A stretch of DNA of 64,000 nt from Owenia fusiformis. Taxonomy: Eukaryota > Annelida > Polychaeta > Sabellida > Oweniidae. A program made the position numbers and the translations under genes. Under the pieces are notes generated by a model. It had not been told where the DNA came from, searched no databases, and was given only the letters and a program-made list of their open reading frames with translations. Positions 40,601-52,600 of this stretch are shown here, one piece after another. The first letter of the stretch is position 1. Every line of letters begins with the position of its first letter. The stretch lies in contig CAIIXF020000007.1 of NCBI GenBank assembly GCA_903813345.2, positions 8,683,730-8,747,729 of the forward strand. Reading direction: 5' to 3'.

Positions 40601-43600
40601 AAAGACATCCTCATATTTGTGTAGAAGATTTTGGAATTTTTCTTTATCTTCAGATGTGCCATCAAAATCAATGAGATTGGGCTCCGATATCTTGTCTATT
40701 GTGACTTCATTTTCAGGTTGTATCTTGTTTACTGTGACAATGACATCATTGTTTCCATCTTGGAAAAGACTAGATTCTTCTTGAATATCTACTTTGGAGA
40801 ATTTTCCTAGTTTTGTTCTTCTATACAGGGTGACTGGAGATTGGCTGATATTGATGAGTCTAGCAACAGCTTTGTTATTTGTAACTTCAACTAATGTGTT
40901 CATAATTTTGATGTTTCCAGGTGTAGGGGTGTTGATATTCTCGATTAGACCAACTCCTGTACGGCCATGGACAGTCAATACGACATCAGCTTCACAGTTT
41001 GCTGGAATCACTGTTGTCTCATAGACACGTGCTGCTTGTGGTTTAAGGTTGAAGTCCTCATCTGGCTTCTGGGTATCATCGGTGCACAATATATGTTTAA
41101 ACATTTTCAGATGTTTCAGGATATTTGTTCCAAGGATTCCAACCCTTGCAGTTGATTTATTATTCTTGTTTTCAGGATCTTTTTGCACTATTATGTTTGC
41201 ATCTTTGATTTTTGTGCCAGCAACCTCAATATCGACCACGATAAAACCAATGTATGGAATAGGAGTATGGTTGGCAGCTACTAAATTAATGAAGCAATTT
41301 TCTATATTTGATTGCCCTTTTAGATGTTGATTATAGTAGCTTTCATATATCAGTGAAACTCGGGAACCTGTATCAACCAACATTGAAATTGTGTCATTGT
41401 TATTAATGCTTGTATGTATAAGGGCTTCATTACCAATAAGGTTTTCCGAGAAGGTAGTCTCATTATCTGATTTATGATGCATTTTGTTGGATTCAATTGA
41501 AGACTGCCCCTCCACTTTTTTGTTAGTGGGGGGCAAAACTAGTTTTTTGGCTGCTGTTGTGTATATGTACTTTGTGTTGTGTCCTTGTTTTTATTGTAGA
41601 AACAGCGTTCAATGGCGTGCCCCCATCGACCACAATGTGTACACTTTGTTCTGCTTCTATTAGTTTCCTGACGTATTTCTTGCTTCAGTTCCTGAGTAAG
41701 AGATTGGAGCTTTGTATTAAGATCGGCTGTTACTTCAGTTTTGATATCATCTTTAATAGTTTCAACGTAATTTTGCATGCCGTCAGTGAGTTTTTTGATT
41801 TCCTTGAAGTTTTGCTCAATCATGTTGCTCATCTTCGATTCAATATCTCTCAGGGATGTAGCAATGGCAGATACTTCGATGTCTGGGTCGTCAGTAGAAG
41901 CATCATTACATGGAACATCCTTAGTATATTGTGATGCAAATATTTTCATATCTCTGAATGAAGCATCAGGATGATCACGAAAATATTTGTGTAGTTCCCA
42001 CTTCAACTGCGGAACTGAAAGATTTTCGATGAATTGTTCTTTGAGGATGTTGTTCTGTTCTGTTGCAGTAAGAGGTGTTTCGGTGGCTTTTTGCCATTTA
42101 TCCATCAACTTAGTGAGGGACAAAATATACTGCATCACACTTTCATTTGGTTTTTGTTTTCGGGTGTAAAATTTAGATTTTAATACACCAGGTGCCTCTT
42201 TTTGATCAAATGTCAATTCAAGGGCATCAAATATTTCATCTATGGTTTCCAGCTGATCATTCTTGACTGCTAGTTTTGCTTCCCCCTTTAGGTGGTACAT
42301 CAGTAGGTCTATGTGTTCCTCTTCATCCTTGTACCTCAGGTAATTTATCGCATCTTCCTTCCACTCCTGAAAGTCTGTCTTGCCTTTAAAAAAGTCTAAT
42401 TTCTTCCGCTCCGGAATGACCATTTTATATGGTTTGCTTATATCTTTCAATTGGGTTTCCATCTCCTTTCGTGATTTTTCCAACTGTTTAGCCTTGAGTT
42501 CAGCTTCCTTTCTGATGTGGTCCAGTCGGAGTATCTCCTCATCTTGCTGTTTCTTTTCCTTTTGCAGCCTCATGTACGCCTCTTTGTATTTGTCCTCACT
42601 TGTTGGTGTAGCCATCCTTATGTGCGTATTGTACTCAATTTGTATCAATAAAGTATGATAGTAGTATATGTACAATTAACCTATTTTTGTAATACCAGGT
42701 ATACGTGATGTGTGAAATAATTTGAAACACCCTATAGTTAAAGTATAACTCTATAATTAATAGAGTTAAAAAACTATTAAAACCAGGTATATGTTTATAG
42801 TTGTATGAAATATTTTAAGACACTCTGTAGTAGAAAGATTGTAAGTATAACTCTATATTAACAGAGTTAAAAATCTACAACACCTGGTATAAGTTTATAA
42901 CTGTATGAAATAAATTGGGACACCATGTAGCAATAAGGATGGTAAGTATAACTCTATAATCAATAGAGTTAAAAATCAGCAACACCTGGTGTAAGTTTAT
43001 AATTGTATGAAATAAATTGGGACACCCTGTAGCAATAAGGATTGTAGACTACCGCTATATAAGCATAGTTAAATATCTGCAACACCTGGTATAAGTTTAT
43101 AACTGTATAAAATAAATTGGAACACCCTGTAGCTATAAGGATTGTAAGACTACCGCTATATAAGCAGAGTTAAATATCTGCAACACCTGGTATAAGTTTA
43201 TAACTGTATAAAATAAATTGGAACACCCTGTAGCTATAAGGATGTAAGTATACCTCTATATAAACTGAGTTGAAAATGTAGGACACCAGGTAAACTGTGT
43301 GAAATAAATTGGAACACCCTGTAGTAATAAGGATTGTAATACTTCCTCTATATAAACAGAGTTGAAAATGTAGGACACCAGGTAAACTGTGTAAAATAAA
43401 TTGGGACACCCTGTAGTTTTAAGAATTGTAAGACTACCTCTATATAAACAGAGTTGAAAATGTAGGACACCAGGTAAACTGTGTGAAATAAATTGGAACA
43501 CCCTGTATTTGTAGAGTGGAACCGAATTTGAATAATCTACTACAAGGTTTTTTATGTTTGGGCAACCTGAGCCTAACTATGAAACCTAACCAAGCCTAAG

Positions 43601-46600
43601 TGAAAAAAATTTTGATCACCTTGTGTTACCTTGAAGCTAATATTTAAAAACTACCCTGTACTTGAGATGATTTGATTGTTACACTAATACCGGCATGACA
43701 CAGTTGCACATGTAAGGTTTACAATAACACTGGGGTACTTCATACACAAATACCTGCTTAAAATATACCTGGTCAGCAGTACATATATGCAAGACGATAT
43801 AATACCTGTATGTACTTTAATATGAATTCAATAAATGGGGATAAACTGAAGTTCAATTATCAATGCACACTGAATCAGCAAGAATTAATACAGCTGTGTA
43901 GTACAGTGTCAATGTTTCTCAACCTGCAATCAGCTGATTTAGAACTTGGATAACTATCAGTTCAGTTGATCATAATTGTCGAATATCAAGAGTCAATAAT
44001 GTACATGTGAATTTTCACCTTTTCAACCTAATTGTTAAATTGCTGAATATCAGAGTTCATGTGAATATCAATGTTCATGTACATTTTCACCTTTTCAACT
44101 TTAAAAATTGAATATCAGAGTTCATGTGAATATCAATGTTCATGTACATTTTCACCTTTTCAACTTTAAAAATTGAATATCAGAGTTCATGTGAATATCA
44201 ATGTTCATGTACATTTTCACCTTTTCAAATTTAAAAATTGAATATCAGAGTTCATGTAAATATCAATGTTCAACCTAATTGTTGAATTGCTGAATATCAG
44301 ATCAGAGTTCATGTGAATATCAATGCTCAACCTAATTGTTGAATTGCTGAATATCAGAGTTCATGTGGATATTCATGGATCGGGACCACTGTGACTTGTA
44401 GGTTTTGGCTGTTCTAGTGTTCACATTTGAGGGTAACTCTGATATTGAATATCATGATAATCAATTATACATTACATATCTGTTGTTGACTTCGGGATGC
44501 TGCATATACAGTACATCTGTTATCATCTGTAACGTGATTGTCGATCTTAGTTGTCCAATCTTGGTTGTCGAATATCGGTTCAATCTCGGATATTGAATCT
44601 CGGTTGTGGAATCTCGAACCTGGAATCTCGATTATCGAATCTCGAACCTGGAATCTCGGTTATCGAATCTCGAATCTGGAATCTCGGTTATCGAATCCCT
44701 GACATGAATCTCGGTTGTGGAATCTCGGACCTGGAATCTCGGTTATCAAATCTCGGACATGGAGTCTCGGTTGTCTATCCCAGATATAGAATCTCGGTTG
44801 TTGGATTACAGTTCTTCTCTGGCTCTGCACTTTGTTGTTGTTGTTGTTAGCCCGCAGTACCATATGTGAACGACCGAACGACTAGATTTGTGGTGTACGT
44901 CAATTTATTCACTTTACAGAGCCAGAGGGGCTAGAAACAAATCATAACAAGCAATTACAATATAATAATAACATTGCATGAAATGGCATTGGCAAGGCTT
45001 ATCAATATTACAGTACGAAATGGCATTGGCAAGGCTTATCAATATTACAGTACGAAATGGCATTGGCATTGGCAAGGCTTATCAATATTACAGTACGAAA
45101 TGGCATTGGCAAGTTTATTTGAAACACAATCTAATTTGACTATTTTACATTTGACAACATGAATGCTAACTTAATTGAATGTTTGGCATGTTAACTTACA
45201 GAACTGGCTCTTGCTTTGAGCTTGAGGGAAATGTGGGAACCAATGGTGGTGAATCTGTGGCCTAACACACTGCCTGAATAAAAATTACAATACATTTCTA
45301 AGTTGACAAAAATACCATAAATGATTGGTAAAATATCAGAAATATGTGTTGTATTTAATCAAGTAATATCTAATAAAGCATATAAAAGTAAAATAAAGAG
45401 TGGATGGCTTACCAATATGAACGATTGTGGATGATTTTGTAGATTTTCTGGAGAGGTAAAAATATATATGTGGCTATTGTAGTGACTGTAAGCAAGAGGA
45501 AGTTGCACATTTATGTGCCAGCTATTTATGTGAATTGAAACATGAAATCTATATAGTGCCATCTATAAATGCAACTATAAACTTTAAAGTGCAGTTGGTC
45601 ACATAAATACTCTGCAGGAAAGGTGAGAACACCACATTAAAGGTGAGCACACCACATTACATACACCATATGAAAGAAAAGTAAACCAAATAGAAGATGA
45701 GAGTAAACCACATAAAAGTTGAATGCAACTCATGAAAGGCGAGCACACCATAGGAAATGTGAGTACACTGCAAGAAAGGTGAGTATACTGCACGAAATGC
45801 AAAACACCCCACATGAAAGGTGAGAGTACACCACATGAAAGATGAATAAATCACATGAAAGGTTAGTACTACCACAGTACACCACATGAAAGGTGAGTGC
45901 ACCACATGAACTGTGAAATGTTACATGAGTACATTACATGAACAGATAGAGTACACCATATGAAAGGAGAATACACACTTGAAAGAACGCACCACATGAA
46001 AGGTGACTAGTGAGTTACACTGCATATGCATGAACTTTTTGAAAATATCCTTTTAATCCAAGAAAACGGATTAGCTAATTTAGGAGTGATTTTCAGATTA
46101 TACTCACTTTAATGTATCCAACTCTTAAGCTCTTTGTTCATTTACTTTTAGATGGCAGGGCATTGATGGCATTAAAACTGAGACTGGCTGGCTCCAGAGG
46201 GGCATCATACGTACAAACTGTGTTGATTGTCTGGACAGAACCAACACGGCCCAGTTCGCTGTTGGCAAATGTGCATTGGCATATCAGGTTGGTAGTGGTA
46301 CATCTGTAGTGTTCTCGGTTTTCTGTTTTTGTCTTCATGCTTTAAATTTTTCAGATTGGCCTTTGTCAATTTTGTCGCTTGGCATACTGTATTTTAAGAG
46401 GTTGAAATAAAGGAACATATTGCTAGTATTCAGGATACAATATGATGAACACATTCAATGTTTTGGAGTGTGAAATGTACTCAAAAAAGTGTTACTTATA
46501 ACATTAAAACCTCTGTATGCTGAAAATGATTTGGAACCGTTAAATTCTGTTCAGGTTTAAGTGTGTTCTCCAAGATCTGAATTAAACACCTGGTCAGATA

Positions 46601-49600
46601 ATGAATTGAATGAAAACGAAAATGGATACATGATAAAGTGTCCATGTTACTGAGGTATTCATCTAAGGGATGTTCAAGTTGAGAAGATTTGATAAGTGTG
46701 CCTCTAAAATGCTGTGTGCAAGTGCAGTTTTGTATTGTTTTATGTACATATAAATACATGTAATATACATGTATATTCGTAAGTATGCTAATTCAACATA
46801 ATACCAATGACTTTTATTGTTTCAGCTGTATGGGTTAGGGGTCATTGCTTCACCAGAGCTGGAGTTTGATACAGATTGTGTCAGGTAAAAGCAGAATTTA
46901 CTATGGTGATTCAATTATAATTAAATATACTATTGTCTTTTGGACAAAAGGCAATTTATTGAGGAATAGCAAAGGTGCTACTGTACAATGAAATTAAACA
47001 TAGAATACAGGGTGTCCTGAATGTATGAGACCCCATACCAATATATATCAATGTCTCCATGGTGTGTGTCATATATCATTTTAAAGCTTATCCAAAGTTG
47101 CATAGTGATTTGCACTAGGTATTATGCAACATGCTATGTGAGGGACAAGGTCAATATAGTCTGACAGTGTTAAGTTGTGCATGTATTTAGGATGCTTGAG
47201 GAGTTATATGAGGACCAAGGAGATACTTTGGCCTTACAGTATGGCGGCTCTCAGCTGGTTCATAGGATCCAGACTTACAGGAAGACCTCACCATGGACAT
47301 CCAACTCCAGGGATATAATGCAGACTCTGTCCCGATATTACAGCAATGCGTTCTCAGGTAGCTAAATAAACAACCTCATTTAGTCTGTAATTTGAAAACG
47401 TCTAGGTCGTCAAATTTTGAGGAGGTACACCAGGATTATCCTAGTCACCTAAATTATTTTTTTCTTATTCTTAGTGGTCAATATGATATGACCACAATTA
47501 GAAGTTGCTACTACAGCACAGCTACCATTATTTTGTGATTTATTCATCAGTTATTGCTACACCTGCATATATAATGTAACGCATTGATCTGTCTTTATCT
47601 AAATAGCAGCTTGAATCTTGAAGGAATGGTGAGAAGGAGAACATGGGAAACAGTACAAAGTTCAAACACTAGACTAAATAGTAAATACAGCACAAGAGAC
47701 CAATTAGATGGTAGAAAGTTCATGGATTAAAAAGACAAAGTATTTACAATGTCATCTATTCTATGTTTCAGATTCTGACAAACAACATGCCATTAATTTG
47801 TTCCTTGGTGTATTTGAGCCAAGCGAGACTGGTCCAAACATATGGGAACTACCAACTGACTTCTATCTGCACAACAAGTCAACCATTGATCCACTATGGA
47901 ATAATCTCAAAAGGTACAATTCAACCATTGATCCACTATAGAATAATCTCAAAAGGTACAAGTCAACCATTGATCCACAATGGAATAATCTCAAAAGGTA
48001 CAAGTCAACCATTAATCCACTTTGGCATAATCTCAAAAGGTACAAGTCAACCATTGATCCACAATGGAATAATCTCAAAAGGTACAAATCAACCATTGAT
48101 CCACTTTGGCATAATCTCAAAAGGTACAAGTCAACCATTAATCCACAATGGAATAATCTCAAAAGGTACAAATCAACCATTGATCCACTATGGAATAATC
48201 TCAAAAGGTACAAGTCAACCATTGATCCACAATGGAATAATCTCAAAAGGTACAAGTCAATCATTGATCCACTATGGAATAATCTTAAAAGGTACAAGTC
48301 AACCATTGATCCACTATGGAATAATCTCAAAAGGTACAAGTCAACCATTGATCCACTTTGACATAATCTCAAAAGGTACAAGTCAACCATTGATCAACTT
48401 TGGCATAATCTCAAAAGTTACAAGTCAACCATTGATCCATTTTGGCATAATTTCAAAAGGTACAAGTCAACCATTGATCCATTTTGGCATAATCTCAAAA
48501 GGTACAAGTCAACCATTGATCCACTTTGACCTAATCTCAAAAGTTACAAGTCAACCATTGATCCACTTTGTTACCACAATCTTATGTTACCACATATTCA
48601 TATTGGAGCACAACGCTTAGTGCTTTTTATATTACATGTTATATTACAACTCTTTACTGATAGCATACATTTTTAAACAAATCCACATACTGTTGTCAAA
48701 GTAGCATCTGGATACTAATTTTCTTATTTTCAGCTATTGCCAGTGGTTGAATCCCTCCGTGTACAGGTCTCTGCCATTGTCTTATGATGAAGGTGAGTCC
48801 AACCCTAATTTAAGTGTCTTTTTTGTATGTACCCTGTTAAAACATTTAACCTTAAATTTTGGGACAATCAAACCTATGGTTATTTCATTGAAAAGTTGAA
48901 AATCAATGGATGAAAAAACAACCCATTGAAAAAATACAACCATACTTTCTCAAAGTATTCAAAAATTCAGTGGTCTTTTCAATATTTTGAAAAAAATCTG
49001 TAATAAAGTAAATCTTATTGTATGTCTTCAGTAAGCAAGACCCCAGAGCACAATGTCACATGTAGTACACAGTCTGAGATAATTGACAGTTTTGCCGAAT
49101 ACTACAAACCAAATGAACTGACATGTTTAGATGAACTATTTGTGGTCAACATGTCAAATTCAGTCAGGTAGAACTTTTTATTATATTATTCTTACATATA
49201 CAATTTTAGATGACTATTCGAGAAAAACGTTTGGAGTTTAAACTTACCAATCCTTATCAAAGATCAAAGATTTTTATATTTTGTATGGACTATAACCCTT
49301 TTGAACAATTTTTAAGTTTATCAGTTTCTATGTTTCAGAGACTTTATGCCTAAGGTGACAAGCCCCACTGATTACAGTCCATTCTGTGTTAGAGTCAGAC
49401 CTGGGAGGAGACATGAGGAGTCAGGGTAATTATATATACATGTACTATATATTTTTGCTTGTTTTATGTTTTTTATGTCACCACCAGAAGTGATGAGATA
49501 TCGTTATATAGTCTCCAACTTGTTAGGCAGTTGGTGTTCAGCGGTCAACAGTCAGTGTCTGTAATAAATGGCAGGTGGTGACATTTTGCTTGTTAATCTT

Positions 49601-52600
49601 GCATCAGGCCGCTGTGTTGCCCCTCCATTCTGAATCTACACTTGTAAGCCAGGTATTAGATGGCTGGCTGATCAAGGATGTGAGATAAGACATAAGCATT
49701 TTTCCTGGATTTTCAAGAATTTAAATAAAATTGAAGTGACTCATGCCTTCCTATCATGTAAAAATTTACCTTATGTATCATTGTCTGTTAATAAGTGGCA
49801 TCCATACTTTTTGGAAAGATACAAGTAACAATTTGAGGTTCAATATTCTGCTCTTTATTGTACCATTATGATACTATGGTAGCGCATCTTTAGATGTTGT
49901 GTCTTGGAGTTTGAAAGGCAGAGTAAGATCTATACACTTAGGGGAGGGCATTTGTACTGAATATACTTATATTTTAAAAGATTTCATAAAATGCCATTCA
50001 TAATGACCAATTAGCTTGTACTTAGACGGAACTGTCAATCTCTGAAATGTTGTTATTTTCGTTGATTTTTGGAAATCAGAGAATAGTTGGCTTCTAGGGT
50101 ACCTAGTATGCCACTATTTGGTATCAAAATAAAGAGGAGGAGTTCAACTTTCATTTGAATTACGAAAATAGCGATGTAGGTCAAAATAGTTCCGACGTGA
50201 GCGTGTTTTACTACGCGTTTGCCCGTCATCTCAGAATTGAGGAAATGGTAGCAAACGTGAGTTACAATAAATGGACGCTGATATCTCAAAAGTAACCTGA
50301 CTCCCTATAATTTGATGTAGATCAATCGAACCCCTATATGAACAGGTACATTTTGATATACGATAGTATAACACTATGGGGGATAAGCGTTTTAAAGTTG
50401 ATCACGAACGCCATATGTGCAAAGTATTGATATGAATTTTCGAATTTGGTTTTGGATTACGGTACTCATACCATAAGCATTAAGTTAGCATTGTTATATT
50501 ATGACGTCATCACAGAGAATCCGTTTGTCTTTTTCAAAATAATGAATTTGAATATTGTGAAAATTTGAGAAAGATCCATTCAGAAATGAAAAAGTTATCC
50601 TCATTTTTAGTTTAAAATTAATTAAAATTTTTAGTTTAAAACAGTCCACACCCGGTTTTAGCATAGAAACTCGCATAATCGTGTTGTGTGATTCTCATTT
50701 AAAGAGATCCAAATCAATTATTTGGAATTCTGATAGGCAAAATATTTCATGGACATATATGTCCAACTAATGACAAAAGACTGTTACACGTCGCACGAAA
50801 CTGGGGACAATTAGCATAACATTATGGCGTCAAAAACCAAGACAAAACAATGAGCAGCAAAGGGCGCAAACAGCCTTACAACGTCAAAAACGACAAGCGT
50901 CACATTTTTGTAAAGATTAGTCAACCTAAAAATAAAATTCTTTATCCTTATCTAATCATGACAAAATTCACAGGGTAGTAAGATCTCGAGGACAATATTT
51001 CTAAAATGTTTTTGAATTTTGAAAAACGGTCAAGAAATCCACTTGGGGTGTTGGTAAAAATCTATATGTATGGAATTTGTGGTAAAAAATCGATGCGTCA
51101 CATTTTTTCAAGGCTCGAAAACCAGCTCTTATTTTAATATTATTTGCAAAATAAACAAACTGATTATTGTTTTGTAAATCGCCATGACAATATTGTGCAG
51201 TTAATTTTTCTTTCAAATCAGACTTAAATTAGAAGGTTAAATGAAGGTAAACTTATTGCTCGTCCCATGCGCCTTCAAAACCTTACACAATTTTGAAAAT
51301 TTTAAAAGCGTTCGTATACGATAATTTGAGCTGGTGCCGTTAAGCAATTGTGACGTCATAAATGAACATGTTCCATTGAATAAATTTTAGTGGGATTTTG
51401 ATCATTATTTCAAAAGTTATCCCAATTTCAACTAGCCCTGTAAGCGTAAAGTGTTACGTCTTACAGCGTATTTGACGATGTTGGGATATATTTAACTTAA
51501 AAAATGTTGGATCCCATCAAAATTTTGAAGAAAAAATAATTTCACTGAAATGCGAATAAAAAATACTTCAAAATGATATATAAAACACATAGTTAGCCTT
51601 TAGATAAGGCAGAGATTAACGCTCAAAGCTGAGATAAGCCCGTATTTCCCGAATTGTCCCCAGGTCCGTGCACGTCATATGTAGAGAAATATGATTTTAC
51701 TGTCGAGATATCGCGGTTTTAAAAATAAGTATGGATGTAAATATGCAGTAAAATGCCGTGATGTACGGTATCTGACATCGTATCATTTACACAAAAGAGG
51801 ATCTTCTTTTTCTGTTTTTTTCTGATTTTTATTGCATGAAAAGATTATTCAATGTGGGGTCTAAAACTCCTTCAAAAGTAGAATGGTATTGAATGTCTAG
51901 TTTTAAAGATATCAATTTTCTATGACCAAAATTATGCTGAAAACAATGGAGAGTGTGAGTTTTCACTATCATGTTAAAATAACATGGAATATGTGGTTTT
52001 TAACTTTAATTTCAATACCCTTTCCCTTTTCAGAAGTTGTTGATATTATGTAGAAGAAACTTTTGATGTATTTAATTTGAGAAAAACTGAAGATCCTCTT
52101 TTCTAGAAAATACATCTACATTTTTAAAAAGGTGACAAGGTGGGGTCCTAATCCATACTTTTGGAGAGTTGGATTGATATTTTTATTATCAAAGGGACTT
52201 CCGTTGAAAGAAAACATATTCTATTTATGTTACTCATAAAAGTACTCATGGTGAAATATATATCTGTGTAAATCACTTGCCATACAAAACCTGGTCATTT
52301 GATGTGCAAAAAGTATAAAATGACCTAAAAATGTCCTAAAATTTAAGGCTCATACAGCACAAGAATACAAGTATGGAATGGAAAATATGCTTACATTTAA
52401 GGATACATTATGTATACAATACATTTACAGATACAAACTTTAAACCTTTAAGGTTAACTCTTGAGCAAGCAAAAACAGATGTCTTTCTTTTCAGGAATTG
52501 TACATGTATTTTCCACAGTATTGGAATGGAGATTTTGTTTCTCCAATATCCTACCATCTGTATATAATTCATGTTCTAAAATTTTCGAGTGTATTTTTCC

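Larger units (their letters stand above)
36031..45603 (-). mobile_element. Ty3/Gypsy LTR retrotransposon, complete
   Basis: Near-identical direct repeats (36031-36689 and 44865-45603) start TGTGAACG and end GGTCACA, with TAAA duplicated outside both ends. Internal gag and pol frames run on the minus strand, so the element is antisense to FIG4, in its intron 9. Both frames are uninterrupted and the LTRs differ by very few substitutions, indicating a recent insertion. No env-like third frame is seen. A 2.2-kb leader full of tandem repeats separates the 5' LTR from gag. Confidence 0.92.

Noticed and set aside
42710-43515. Minus-strand frames of 79-81 residues upstream of gag
   Set aside because: They are repeat translations in the retrotransposon leader. 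No env or accessory gene was found in the element.
47879-48570. CRISPR-like regular spacing
   Set aside because: The units are contiguous 42-bp repeats with no unique spacers, in an animal intron; it is a minisatellite.
47763-48620. A 285-residue plus-strand frame and a 175-residue minus-strand frame of 14-residue repeats
   Set aside because: Both translate the 42-bp exon-13-derived array in non-FIG4 frames. The period is a multiple of three, which keeps every frame open without selection.
50790-51665. A 0.9-kb transposon bounded by CTGGGGACAATT and its complement
   Set aside because: Only about 12 bases match well, with no target duplication or coding region; kept as a remark in the intron entry.
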